A stretch of DNA of 59,170 bases from assembly GCA_021798915.1 (NCBI GenBank), contig JAJZBM010000016.1:1-59170 (forward strand), read 5' to 3'. This stretch comes from Pseudomonadota bacterium (GTDB lineage Bacteria; Pseudomonadota; Alphaproteobacteria; Acetobacterales; Acetobacteraceae). Positions 39,016-47,664 of the stretch are shown here, in pieces. The notes below the pieces were generated by a model that worked only from the letters and a program-made list of their open reading frames with translations, searched no databases and was not told the origin of the DNA. Each line of letters begins with the position of its first letter. The first letter of the stretch is position 1. A program made the position numbers and the translations under genes.

Positions 39016-40107
39016 ATGCGAGGGCCTTTGAAGATGGCGGGCGGATGGCGGGTGGTCGGCGGCGCCTTGCTTGCGGCATCGCTCGCCGCCTGCGCCGCGC
39101 CCCCGGCCCGCGCCGATGATGGCCCGCCTTCCTTCGCGCCGCTGGTCCATAAAGTCCTGCCCGGCGTCGTCAGCATCGCCGTCACCGAGCCGCTCAACAC
39201 CAACGAGGCGCTGGACGCGCTGCCGCCGGCGCTGCGCGGCACGCCGTTCGAGAAGCAGTTCCGCGAACAGCTCCGCCGCCGCCCCGAAAAGGCGACCGAT
39301 GCCGGCGCCGGCTTCATCATCGACGCCAGCGGCCTGATCGTCACCAACAACCACGTCGTCGGTGTCGCGACCGATATCGAGGTCACGCTCGCGGACGGCA
39401 CCAACCTTCCCGCCCGCGTCATCGGCGCCGATGAACTCACCGATATCGCGGTGCTCAAGGTGCGCCCGCGGGACACCCTCCCGGTCGTCGCCTGGGGGCG
39501 CTCGCGCGCGGTCGAGGTCGGGGATTGGGTGCTGGCGGCGGGGAATCCGTTCGGGCTCGCCAATTCGATCACCGCCGGCATCGTCTCGGCGCGCGGGCGC
39601 GATATCGAGACCGGCCCCTTCGATGATTTCTTGCAGATCGACGCGCCGGTCAATCCGGGCAATTCCGGCGGCCCGATTTTCAACATGAAGGGGGAAGTGG
39701 TCGGCATCAACACCGCCATCGTCTCGCCCTCCGGCGGCTCGGTCGGCATCGCCTTCGCCATCCCGAGCGACGAGGCGCGCGTCGTCGTCAGCACGCTCAT
39801 CGCCCATGGCCATATCGATCGCGGCTGGCTCGGCGTCGCGCTCGCCGATCTGCCCGATAGCGGCAATGATCCCGGCGTCGCCGTGACCCAGATCGTGCAG
39901 GCCGGGCCGGCGGCGCTCTCCGGCGTGCGAAGCGGTGACATCATTCTTTCGGTCAATGGTCAGCCGGTCTATAATACGCAGGGGTTGATCCGTGCCGTCG
40001 CCGCCATCCCGCCGGGGCAGAACGCGCGTCTGACGCTGTTCCGCGGCGGCAAGGCGGTTCAAATTAGCGTCACCGTCGGCCATCGCCCGCCGATGCGCGC
40101 CGATTAG
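39016..40107 (+). CDS. DegP/HtrA-type serine protease, copy 1
   Basis: This trypsin-like periplasmic protease/chaperone has one PDZ domain. ATG 39016 with GGAGAG upstream gives 363 residues; ATG 38998 is an alternative. The signal sequence includes SLAAC, so it may be a lipoprotein or be cut after ARA. The catalytic triad is His113 (TNNHVV), Asp143 (LTDIAVL) and Ser217 (NPGNSGGP). A PDZ domain (about 265-355) has [12 protein letters not shown] and [16 protein letters not shown]. HtrA enzymes degrade misfolded envelope proteins. It is followed 85 bp later by a paralogue. Confidence 0.94.
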   Translation: MRGPLKMAGGWRVVGGALLAASLAACAAPPARADDGPPSFAPLVHKVLPGVVSIAVTEPLNTNEALDALPPALRGTPFEKQFREQLRRRPEKATDAGAGFIIDASGLIVTNNHVVGVATDIEVTLADGTNLPARVIGADELTDIAVLKVRPRDTLPVVAWGRSRAVEVGDWVLAAGNPFGLANSITAGIVSARGRDIETGPFDDFLQIDAPVNPGNSGGPIFNMKGEVVGINTAIVSPSGGSVGIAFAIPSDEARVVVSTLIAHGHIDRGWLGVALADLPDSGNDPGVAVTQIVQAGPAALSGVRSGDIILSVNGQPVYNTQGLIRAVAAIPPGQNARLTLFRGGKAVQISVTVGHRPPMRAD

Positions 40108-40192
40108 ACGTGCGCTTGCCCGCAAACCCGACCAGGATGATCCGTATGGCGAGACCAAATCAGGCGCAAAAGGCGCGGAAGGCGCGAAACCC

Positions 40193-41422
40193 ATGACCCG
40201 AAGCCCGAAATTCCCGCCATTCCTGCGGCGCGAGACCGGCCTCCCCGGCCTCGCTGGCATGGCGCTCGCATTTTTTCTCGCCACCACCCCGTTGGTCACC
40301 GGGCGGGCGATGGCTGAGGGCATGCCAGAGAGCTTCGCCGATGTCGTCGAGAAGGTCTGCCCGTCGGTGGTCAATATCTCCATCACCGCGCTGATCGACG
40401 AGCCGGTGACCGAGGAAGCGGCCAATCGGTCCGGCGACATGGCGCCGCCCGCGGCCACGCCCGCGCCCGCCACTGCCACACCGGCCTCACCGCAAAAGAG
40501 CGTGAGCGGGACGCCGAACACGCCGACCGGAATGCCGGCGATGCCGAACACCATGAACGGCACGCCGATGGAGAAGATGTTTCGCGATCGCATGCGCGCG
40601 CGGCATGTGAAGCTCGTCGGTTCCGGCTTCATCATCGACCGCTCCGGCCTGATCGTCACCAATAATCACGTGATTTCCCGCGCCGCCGCCCTCGACGTGA
40701 CCCTTGCCGACGGCACCATCCTGCCGGCGCGCGTCGTCGGCGCCGATGATTTCAGCGATATCGCCATCCTCCGCGTCGATCCGCCGCATCCGCTGCCGGT
40801 GGTGACCTGGGCGCCGTCGGCCGGCGTGCGGCCGGGCGACTGGCTGATCGCGATCGGCAACCCCTTCGGCCTCGGCACCTCGATCTCGGCCGGCGTGTTC
40901 TCCGCCCGCGGCCGCGATATCGGCGCCGATCCCTATGACGATTTCCTGCAGATCAATGTCGCGATCAATCCCGGCAATTCCGGCGGCCCGCTATTCGACG
41001 CCAAGGGCCGCGTGGTCGGCATCAACACCGCGACCGAGGCCCCCAATGGCGGCTCGGTCGGCATCGGCTTCGCGATCCCGAGCGAATTCGCGCTCTCGGT
41101 CATCAACACTTTGCGCGCCGAGCATCATATCGAACGCGGCTGGCTCGGGGTCCGCTTTACCGGCAACCCGCTGGCGGCGCAGGATGACGGGGTGGAGATC
41201 GATGCCTTGCAGCCGGGAGGGCCCGGCGCCACCGGCGGGTTGCGCATCCATGATCGGGTGCTCGCCGTCAACGGCTCCGAGGTGGATACGCCGCGCGACG
41301 TGGTGCGCGCCATCGCCGCCCTGCCGCCGGGAAGCGTCGCCGCGCTGGTGGTGCAACGCAAGGGCCAGGAAGTCGCATTGCCGGTAATCGTCGGCCGACG
41401 GCCAGAACTCGGAGGGGGATAG
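40193..41422 (+). CDS. DegP/HtrA-type serine protease, copy 2
   Basis: The second protease has 409 residues and a signal peptide ending RAMA-EGMP. It carries an inserted Pro/Ala/Thr-rich loop (about 80-125) not present in copy 1. The triad is His159 (TNNHVI), Asp189 (FSDIAIL) and Ser263 (NPGNSGGP), and a single PDZ domain at about 310-400 has RGWLGVRFTG and LRIHDRVLAVNGSEVDTP. The gene lies 7 bp before the response regulator, so protease and two-component genes are likely co-transcribed, suggesting stress-controlled expression. Confidence 0.95.
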   Translation: MTRSPKFPPFLRRETGLPGLAGMALAFFLATTPLVTGRAMAEGMPESFADVVEKVCPSVVNISITALIDEPVTEEAANRSGDMAPPAATPAPATATPASPQKSVSGTPNTPTGMPAMPNTMNGTPMEKMFRDRMRARHVKLVGSGFIIDRSGLIVTNNHVISRAAALDVTLADGTILPARVVGADDFSDIAILRVDPPHPLPVVTWAPSAGVRPGDWLIAIGNPFGLGTSISAGVFSARGRDIGADPYDDFLQINVAINPGNSGGPLFDAKGRVVGINTATEAPNGGSVGIGFAIPSEFALSVINTLRAEHHIERGWLGVRFTGNPLAAQDDGVEIDALQPGGPGATGGLRIHDRVLAVNGSEVDTPRDVVRAIAALPPGSVAALVVQRKGQEVALPVIVGRRPELGGG

Positions 41423-41429
41423 GGCGGGT

Positions 41430-42113
41430 ATGCGCATTCTGCTGGTCGAGGACGACAAGGACGTCGGCAGCTTCGTCGCCAAGGGGCTGCGCGAGGCCGG
41501 GCATGTCGTCGAACACGCCGATAATGGCCGCGACGGGCTGTTTCTCGCCGCCAGCGAAAATTTCGACGCGATCATCCTCGACCGCATGCTGCCGGGCGGC
41601 GTCGATGGCCTGCACCTGCTGGAAACCCTGAGGGCGCAGAACAACCAGACGCCGGTCCTCTTCCTCTCGGCGATGGCCCAGGTCGATGATCGTATCCGCG
41701 GCCTCAAGGCGGGGGGTGACGATTATCTCACCAAGCCGTTCGTGTTCGCCGAACTCCTTGCCCGCGTCGAGGCGCTGACCCGGCGCAGCAAGAACGAGGG
41801 GCCGCAGACCAAGCTCACGGTCGGCGATCTGGAGATGGATCTGCTGGCACGCGGCGTGCGCCGCGCCGGCCAGAAGATCGATCTGCAACCGCGTGAATTC
41901 CGCCTGCTCGAATATCTGATGCGCCATGCCGGCCAGGTGGTGACGCGCACCATGCTGCTCGAAGGGGTGTGGGATTATCATTTCGATCCCCAAACCAACG
42001 TGATCGACGTGCATGTCTCGCGCCTGCGCCAGAAAGTCGACAAGCCCTTCGCGACCGCGCTGATCCAGACCATCCGTAACGCCGGTTACATGCTGCGGGC
42101 GGACGAGGCATAA
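41430..42113 (+). CDS. OmpR-family response regulator
   Basis: The 227-residue regulator has a receiver domain (1-118) with the acidic pocket in VEDDKDVG, phospho-acceptor Asp51 in IILDRMLPGG, the conserved Ser/Ala and LTKPFVFAEL. A winged-helix DNA-binding domain (about 128-225) shows LQPREFRLLEYLMRHAGQVV, MLLEGVWDYHFDPQTNVIDV and HVSRLRQKVD. The partner kinase starts 10 bp downstream. Placement right after two DegP-type proteases suggests control of envelope stress. Confidence 0.96.
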   Translation: MRILLVEDDKDVGSFVAKGLREAGHVVEHADNGRDGLFLAASENFDAIILDRMLPGGVDGLHLLETLRAQNNQTPVLFLSAMAQVDDRIRGLKAGGDDYLTKPFVFAELLARVEALTRRSKNEGPQTKLTVGDLEMDLLARGVRRAGQKIDLQPREFRLLEYLMRHAGQVVTRTMLLEGVWDYHFDPQTNVIDVHVSRLRQKVDKPFATALIQTIRNAGYMLRADEA

Positions 42114-42123
42114 GGCGAGCGGT

Positions 42124-43611
42124 ATGCGCGAGGCCGGCCCGGCTGCCACCCTCGCCCCCGGGCCACGCGCACGCCCCTGGCGGCAGGGGTTTTTCCGCCG
42201 CTTCCGGCATCCCCGGCCGTGGCAACCCGGCCGCTGGACGCCGCCGGCGCTGCTCCGCTCGGCGGGGCTGCGCTTCGCCGGGCTCTATGCGGCGCTGTTC
42301 GGCCTGAGCGCCCTAGCACTTGCCTTTTTTCTCTGGTGGGACACCGCCGCCCTCCTCGATCGTCAGGTCGATGCCTCGATCCACGCCGATGCCGAAGGTT
42401 TGAACGAACGCTGGCAGGCCGGCGGGCTGCCGGCGCTGATCGTCACCATCCGCGACCGCCTCGTCGAGAATGTCGATGACGATGCGATCTATCTCCTGGT
42501 CGATACCGGGGGGCATCGGCTGGCCGGCAATCTCGATCGCTGGCCGGCGGGGGTTGCCGCCGATGACGATTGGTATGAACTCCCGATCGTGCGCGACAAT
42601 ATCCGCTCGCTGGCGCGGGTGCACACCTTCGATCTCCCGGGCGGGTTCCATCTCCTGGTCGGGCGCGACGTCGAGGCGCGCGTCAGGCTCCGCCACGTGC
42701 TAACCGATGCCCTGCTCTGGGCGCTGCTGGTGATCGCTGGGCTGGGCGGCGTCGGCGCGCTTCTGGTCCGAAGCGTGCTTCAGAACACCCTCGCCGATAT
42801 TTCGCGCACCACGGCGGCGATCGGCGCCGGCGATCTCAGCCGGCGGGTGCCGCTTTCCGGGCGCGGCGATGAGTTCGACCATCTCGCCGCAACCATCAAC
42901 GACATGCTGGAGCGCATCAGCCGGCTGATGGATGGGGTGCGCGAGGTCTCCAATGCCATCGCCCATGATCTCCGCACCCCGATCACCCGCGCCCGCGCCC
43001 GGCTCGAGGATGCGCTGGCGCATGCCGCGGGTGAGGCCGATCTCCGCGCCGCGATCGAACGCGCGGAAGCCGATCTCGACGGCATCGTCGCGATCTTCCA
43101 GGCGATTTTGCGAATCGCCGAAATCGAAGCCGGCGCCCGGCGCTCGGCCTTCGCCGCCCTCGATCTCGCGCCGCTACTCGCCGATCTCGCCGAATTCTAT
43201 GGCGCCGTCGCCGAGGAACGCGGCATCGCTTTCGTCTCCCGCACCCCGGTCCGGCTTCCGGTCGCGGGCGATCGCGACATGATCCAGCAAGCGGTCGCCA
43301 ATCTCCTCGACAACGCGCTCAAATTCTCGCCCCCGGGCGGCGAGATCCGCCTGATCGGCGAGGCTGGCGGCGAGAGCGTGCGGATCATCGTCAGCGACCA
43401 GGGACCAGGCATCCCGGAGGCGGAACGTCGCCACGTCACCGAGCGTTTCTATCGCGGCGAGAGCGCACGCTCGACGCCGGGCTCCGGTCTCGGCCTCGCG
43501 CTCGCGCTCGCGGTCGCGCAACTGCATGATGGCACCCTCACCCTCGCCGATAACGCGCCCGGCCTCCGCGCCATCCTCACCCTGCCCGCCCGGCGCGCCG
43601 TCGATGTCTGA
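42124..43611 (+). CDS. Sensor histidine kinase
   Basis: The 495-residue kinase has a basic cytoplasmic N-terminus of about 45 residues, a first membrane helix (about 48-72), a periplasmic sensor of about 120 residues, and a second helix at about 195-215. A HAMP domain (about 216-270), a HisKA domain with phospho-acceptor His281 in IAHDLRTPITR, and an HATPase domain follow, with N box VANLLDNALKFSP, G1 DQGPGIP and G2 GSGLGLALALAV. The partner is the regulator directly upstream. The sensor sequence suggests no ligand. Confidence 0.95.
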   Translation: MREAGPAATLAPGPRARPWRQGFFRRFRHPRPWQPGRWTPPALLRSAGLRFAGLYAALFGLSALALAFFLWWDTAALLDRQVDASIHADAEGLNERWQAGGLPALIVTIRDRLVENVDDDAIYLLVDTGGHRLAGNLDRWPAGVAADDDWYELPIVRDNIRSLARVHTFDLPGGFHLLVGRDVEARVRLRHVLTDALLWALLVIAGLGGVGALLVRSVLQNTLADISRTTAAIGAGDLSRRVPLSGRGDEFDHLAATINDMLERISRLMDGVREVSNAIAHDLRTPITRARARLEDALAHAAGEADLRAAIERAEADLDGIVAIFQAILRIAEIEAGARRSAFAALDLAPLLADLAEFYGAVAEERGIAFVSRTPVRLPVAGDRDMIQQAVANLLDNALKFSPPGGEIRLIGEAGGESVRIIVSDQGPGIPEAERRHVTERFYRGESARSTPGSGLGLALALAVAQLHDGTLTLADNAPGLRAILTLPARRAVDV

Positions 43612-43972
43612 CCCGGTGTTCATCCGCCGCACACCGCCGGGTGAGACGAATGGGCGCAAGCCGTATCGTATGCGTTCATTCGTCCTCACCTCCGGCGGCG
43701 CCCTGGTGCTGATCGCCATTCTCGTGCTCAGCCTGCTGCCGGTCGAGGATGCGACCCGCGTCATCTCCGATACCCCGGATTACTGCAATCAGCTCTACGG
43801 CCAGGCCAGCGCCGAGGCGCAGAAAACCCCGGCCGCGCTCGCCGCCGAGGTCGATACCCTCGTCGAGCGGGGCCGGCAGATGTGCCGTGCCGGCCAGATC
43901 CGGGGCGGCATCATCCGCCTGCGCCGGGCCCTCATGCTGATGCACCTGCCGCCGCCGACCGCCAACCGTTAA
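43604..43972 (+). CDS. Single-pass membrane protein of unknown function
   Basis: The 122-residue protein overlaps the kinase stop by 8 bp, so it is probably co-translated with the two-component genes. It has a cytoplasmic basic segment, one membrane helix (about 26-46, LTSGGALVLIAILVLSLLPV) and a periplasmic part with two cysteines (DYCNQLYGQ and RQMCRAGQ) and a helical tail. No family is recognised. An accessory role in the kinase signalling path is possible but only inferred from position. Confidence 0.75.
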   Translation: MSDPVFIRRTPPGETNGRKPYRMRSFVLTSGGALVLIAILVLSLLPVEDATRVISDTPDYCNQLYGQASAEAQKTPAALAAEVDTLVERGRQMCRAGQIRGGIIRLRRALMLMHLPPPTANR

Positions 43973-44005
43973 CGCCCAAAGGTGCCCGGAGGGCTCGAGC
44001 GGGCG

Positions 44006-44011
44006 TTGACA
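44006..44011 (+). promoter_or_regulatory. Possible -35 box before the catabolic cluster
   Basis: TTGACA lies 52 bp before the first gene of the hydroxylase/transporter cluster. No good -10 box follows at 17 bp; the nearest weak candidate is around 44029-44036. This is a tentative promoter mark. Confidence 0.3.
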
Positions 44012-44062
44012 AGCGTGCCGCGCTGCGGGATCGTAAGCATACGAACAATCGGAGCCGGCACC

Positions 44063-44908
44063 ATGGGCCTCTATCTGCGCCCCGAGACCTTGTCCGATGC
44101 GCTCTCGGCGCTCGCCGCCGGGCGCTATACCGTTCTATCCGGCGCGACCGATCATTTCCCGGCACGGGTGCTCGCGACCCCGGCGGAAGACATTCTCGAC
44201 ATCAGCGGTCTTGCCGAACTCACCGCCATCCGCATCGACGCGGAGGGGATCTGGATCCCGGCGCGGGCCACCTGGGCCGCGGTCCATGCTGCCGGTCTGC
44301 CCGCCTTCGCTGGCGCCCTGGTCGCGGCATCACGCGAAATCGGCGGCCAGCAGGTGCAGAACGCGGCGACGGTGGTCGGCAATCTCTGCAATGCGAGCCC
44401 GGCGGCGGACGGGATTCCGCCGCTCCTCGCCCTCGATGCCGAGGTCGAGCTAGCCCGCCTCGGCGCGCGGCGGCGCCTCCCGGTCGCCGAATTCGTGCTC
44501 GGCAATCGCCGCACCGCGCGCGCGCCGGACGAACTCGTGCTCGGCCTGCATATCCCGCGCCCGGCCCGCCCGGCGCGGAGCGTGTTCGAAAAACTCGGCG
44601 CCCGCGCCTATCTGGTGATTTCGATCGTCATGGTGGCGCTCGCCGCCGAATATCTGCCCGATGGGCGGATCGCGGCTTTGCGCGCCGCCGTCGGCGCCTG
44701 CGCGAGCCGCGCCTTGCGGCTGCCGGCGTTGGAAGCGGCCCTCCTCGGGCGGCACCCCGACCCCGCTCTGGTCACCGCCGAGCATCTCGCTCCCTTGCAC
44801 CCGATCGACGACGTGCGCGCCAGCGCCGCCTATCGCCACGCCGCCGCGCTCACCTTGCTGCGCCGGGCGGTGGCAAATCTCGGTGCGCCGGAGGGACGCC
44901 CATCATGA
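44063..44908 (+). CDS. Molybdenum hydroxylase FAD-binding subunit (CoxM-like)
   Basis: The 281-residue protein is the FAD subunit of a xanthine dehydrogenase-family hydroxylase. ATG 44063 follows GGAG. The FAD domain (1-170) shows LSGATDHFPARVL, the adenosine-binding GGQQVQNAATVVGNLCNASP and ADGIPPLLALDAEVEL. The C-terminal domain (about 175-280) has YLVISIVMVALAAEY. It passes electrons from the Fe-S centres of its partner to an acceptor. Its stop overlaps the next gene by 4 bp. It starts the operon. Confidence 0.93.
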   Translation: MGLYLRPETLSDALSALAAGRYTVLSGATDHFPARVLATPAEDILDISGLAELTAIRIDAEGIWIPARATWAAVHAAGLPAFAGALVAASREIGGQQVQNAATVVGNLCNASPAADGIPPLLALDAEVELARLGARRRLPVAEFVLGNRRTARAPDELVLGLHIPRPARPARSVFEKLGARAYLVISIVMVALAAEYLPDGRIAALRAAVGACASRALRLPALEAALLGRHPDPALVTAEHLAPLHPIDDVRASAAYRHAAALTLLRRAVANLGAPEGRPS

Positions 44909-47664
44909 AGGATTTCTCCGCCACCCGTCTCCGCTTCACCCTCAACGGTCGCGCGGTCGCGACCCTCGTCGATCCGATGCTGCGCCTTGCCGATCTGCTG
45001 CGCGATCATCTGCATTTGACCGGAACCAAGATCGGCTGCAACGCCGGCGATTGCGGCGCCTGCACGGTGCTGCTCGATGGATGCCAAGTCTGCGCCTGCC
45101 TGATCCCGGCCGGGCAGATCGCCGGGCGCGCGGTGGTGACGGTCGAGGGGCTCGCCGAGGATGGGCGGCTTTCCGCCTTGCAGGCGGCGTTTCTGCGCCA
45201 CGGCGCCGCGCAATGCGGCATCTGCACGCCGGGGATGCTGATGGCCGCGGCCGATCTTCTCGCCCATCAGCCGCACCCCGATGAGGCAGCGGTCAAGGAC
45301 GCGCTCGGCGGCGTTCTCTGCCGCTGCACCGGCTATCGCAAGATCGTCGAGGCAGTGTTGGACGCCGCCGGGGGCAACGCCGCCGCGCCAGCGCTTGCCG
45401 ATGCGGACGGCGTCGGGGCACGGGCCGAGAAAAGCGACGGCGCGGCGAAAATCACCGGCAGCGAAGCCTTCGGCGCCGATCGCCGGCCGCCGGCGCCGTT
45501 CCTCTCGCTGCGTGTGATCCGCAGCCCCTACCCGCATGCCCGTTTCACGCTCGGTGCGACGGCGGCGCTGATGGCGGCACATCCCGGGCTCGTCCGCGTC
45601 CTCACCGCCGCCGACATCCCGCGCAATCTCTTCGGCATCTACCCGACCGGCAAGGACCAGCCGGTGCTCGCCGAGGGCTATGTCCGCTATCGCGGCGAGG
45701 CAGTGCTGGCTTTGCTCGGCGATGCCGAGACCCTCGCCGAGATCGCCGAGCGCGACCTCCCGCTCCACTGGGAACCCCTGCCCCCGGTCACCTTCGCCGA
45801 TGCGGCAACGCCAGAGGCGTCGCAACTGCATCCCCACGCCCCGGGCAATGTCCTCTGCCGTGGCCGCGTCGTCGCCGGCGATGTCGCGCAAGGCCTCGCG
45901 GCGGGCGCGGCCCGCGCGGCGATCGCGATCACCACCAGCTTCGTCGAACACGCCTATATCGAGCCCGAGGCCGGCTATGCGCGGCGGGTCGGCGACCGTG
46001 TCGAGATTTTCGCCTGCACCCAGACACCGTATATGGATCGCGACGAACTGGCCGGCATCCTCGGCCTCCGCCCCGATCAGGTCCGCGTCATCCCGAGCGC
46101 GGTCGGCGGCGGGTTCGGCGGCAAGCTCGATCTTTCGCTGCAACCTTTGCTGTGCGTTGCCGCCTGGCTTACCGGCCAGCCGGTGCGCCAGATCTATACG
46201 CGGCCGGAAAGCATGGCCGCGACCACCAAGCGCCATCCCGCCCGCATCCAGGCCGAAGCGGCAGCGGACGCGCAAGGGCGGCTCACCGCCTTTCGCTTCG
46301 ATGGTGATTTCAACACCGGCGCCTATGCGAGCTGGGGGCCGACGGTCGCCGGGCGCGTTCCGGTCCACGCCATGGGCCCCTATCGCGTGCCGCATGTCGC
46401 AGCGCACGCGACGGCGCTCTACACCAACGACCCGCCGGCCGGCGCCTTCCGTGGCTTCGGCGTGCCGCAAGCGGCGCTGGCGACGGAAGCGCTGATGGAC
46501 CAGCTCGCCGATGCGCTCGGCGCCGACCGGCTCGACTTCCGCCGCGAAAACGCGCTCCGCCCCGGCGATCGGACGGCGACCGGACAGGTGCTCGGCGCCG
46601 GCGCAGCGCTGGTCGCCTGTCTCGAAGCGCTGCGGCCACGCTGGCGGGCGCTTCGCGACGACGCCGCGCGCCGCAATGAAGCGTCCGGCGGGCCGGAGCG
46701 GTTCGGCGTCGGTATCGCCTGCATGTGGTACGGGATCGGCAATACCGGCATGTCCAACCCCTCCGAAATGGTGATCGGCGTCACGCCGGCGGGGCGCGTC
46801 ACGCTGTTTTCCGGCGCCGTCGATATCGGCCAGGGGTCGAATACCATCCTCCGCCAGATCGCCGCCGAGGCGCTCGGGGTGCCGGCCGCCGCGATCGATC
46901 TCGTCACCGGCGATACCGATCTGACGCGCGACGCCGGCAAGACCAGCGCCTCGCGTCAGACCTTCGTCAGCGGCAATGCCGCGCGGCTCGCCGCCGAAGC
47001 GCTCCGCGCGGCGATCCTGCGCGAAGCCAATGCGGCGCCGGAGGCCGGGCTCACCTTTCGCGACGGCGCCATCGTCATCGCCCATGACGGCATCGAAACC
47101 CGGCTCACGCCGGCCGCCATGGTCGCGGATGCGGAGGGGCTGGTGCTGCGTGGCGAGGGCCGGTTCGACCCGCCGACCACGGCGCTCGATGACGACGGCC
47201 AGGGCGTGCCTTACGCGAGCTATGCCTTCGCCGCCCAGATCGCCGCCGTCGCGGTCGATACCGCGCTCGGCACGACGCGCGTCGAACGCATCGTCGCCGC
47301 CCACGAGGTCGGCCGCGCGATCAACCCAACTCTGGTCGAGGGCCAGATCCATGGTGGCATCGCCCAGGGGCTCGGCCTCGCGCTGATGGAGGAATACGTG
47401 CCCGGGCGGACCGAAAACCTGCATGACTATCTGATCCCGACGGTCGGCGACGTGCCGCCGATCGAGGTGATCCTGATCGAGGAGGCCGACCCGCTCGGCC
47501 CGTTCGGCGCCAAGGGGGTGGGCGAGCCGGCGCTGGTTGCGACCGCGCCGGCGATCTTCAACGCCATCGCCGATGCAACCGGCGTGCGCCCGACCACGGC
47601 GCCCTGCACCCCGGACCGTTTGCTGGCGCTGCTGCACGCCAACACATCGAAGACCGCGCGATGA
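44905..47664 (+). CDS. Molybdenum hydroxylase, fused [2Fe-2S] and Mo-cofactor subunits
   Basis: The 919-residue protein joins a CoxS-like iron-sulfur subunit (1-155) to a CoxL/XdhB-like molybdopterin subunit (about 160-919). The first part has a plant-type cluster (Cys45, 50, 53, 60) and a second one (Cys104, 107, 139, 141). The large part shows SVEHAYIEPE-like SFVEHAYIEPEAG, GGGFGGKLDL, PAGAFRGFGVPQAALA, GAVDIGQGSNTILRQIA and the catalytic Glu at about residue 873 in GAKGVGEPA. Such enzymes add water-derived oxygen to N-heterocycles or purines. Fusion of small and large chains without the FAD domain is uncommon. It overlaps both neighbours by 4 bp. Confidence 0.93.
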   Translation: MKDFSATRLRFTLNGRAVATLVDPMLRLADLLRDHLHLTGTKIGCNAGDCGACTVLLDGCQVCACLIPAGQIAGRAVVTVEGLAEDGRLSALQAAFLRHGAAQCGICTPGMLMAAADLLAHQPHPDEAAVKDALGGVLCRCTGYRKIVEAVLDAAGGNAAAPALADADGVGARAEKSDGAAKITGSEAFGADRRPPAPFLSLRVIRSPYPHARFTLGATAALMAAHPGLVRVLTAADIPRNLFGIYPTGKDQPVLAEGYVRYRGEAVLALLGDAETLAEIAERDLPLHWEPLPPVTFADAATPEASQLHPHAPGNVLCRGRVVAGDVAQGLAAGAARAAIAITTSFVEHAYIEPEAGYARRVGDRVEIFACTQTPYMDRDELAGILGLRPDQVRVIPSAVGGGFGGKLDLSLQPLLCVAAWLTGQPVRQIYTRPESMAATTKRHPARIQAEAAADAQGRLTAFRFDGDFNTGAYASWGPTVAGRVPVHAMGPYRVPHVAAHATALYTNDPPAGAFRGFGVPQAALATEALMDQLADALGADRLDFRRENALRPGDRTATGQVLGAGAALVACLEALRPRWRALRDDAARRNEASGGPERFGVGIACMWYGIGNTGMSNPSEMVIGVTPAGRVTLFSGAVDIGQGSNTILRQIAAEALGVPAAAIDLVTGDTDLTRDAGKTSASRQTFVSGNAARLAAEALRAAILREANAAPEAGLTFRDGAIVIAHDGIETRLTPAAMVADAEGLVLRGEGRFDPPTTALDDDGQGVPYASYAFAAQIAAVAVDTALGTTRVERIVAAHEVGRAINPTLVEGQIHGGIAQGLGLALMEEYVPGRTENLHDYLIPTVGDVPPIEVILIEEADPLGPFGAKGVGEPALVATAPAIFNAIADATGVRPTTAPCTPDRLLALLHANTSKTAR

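Noticed and set aside
44830-47637. 935-codon open frame antisense to the hydroxylase gene
   Set aside because: Arg-rich shadow of a GC-biased gene; the sense strand carries all catalytic motifs.
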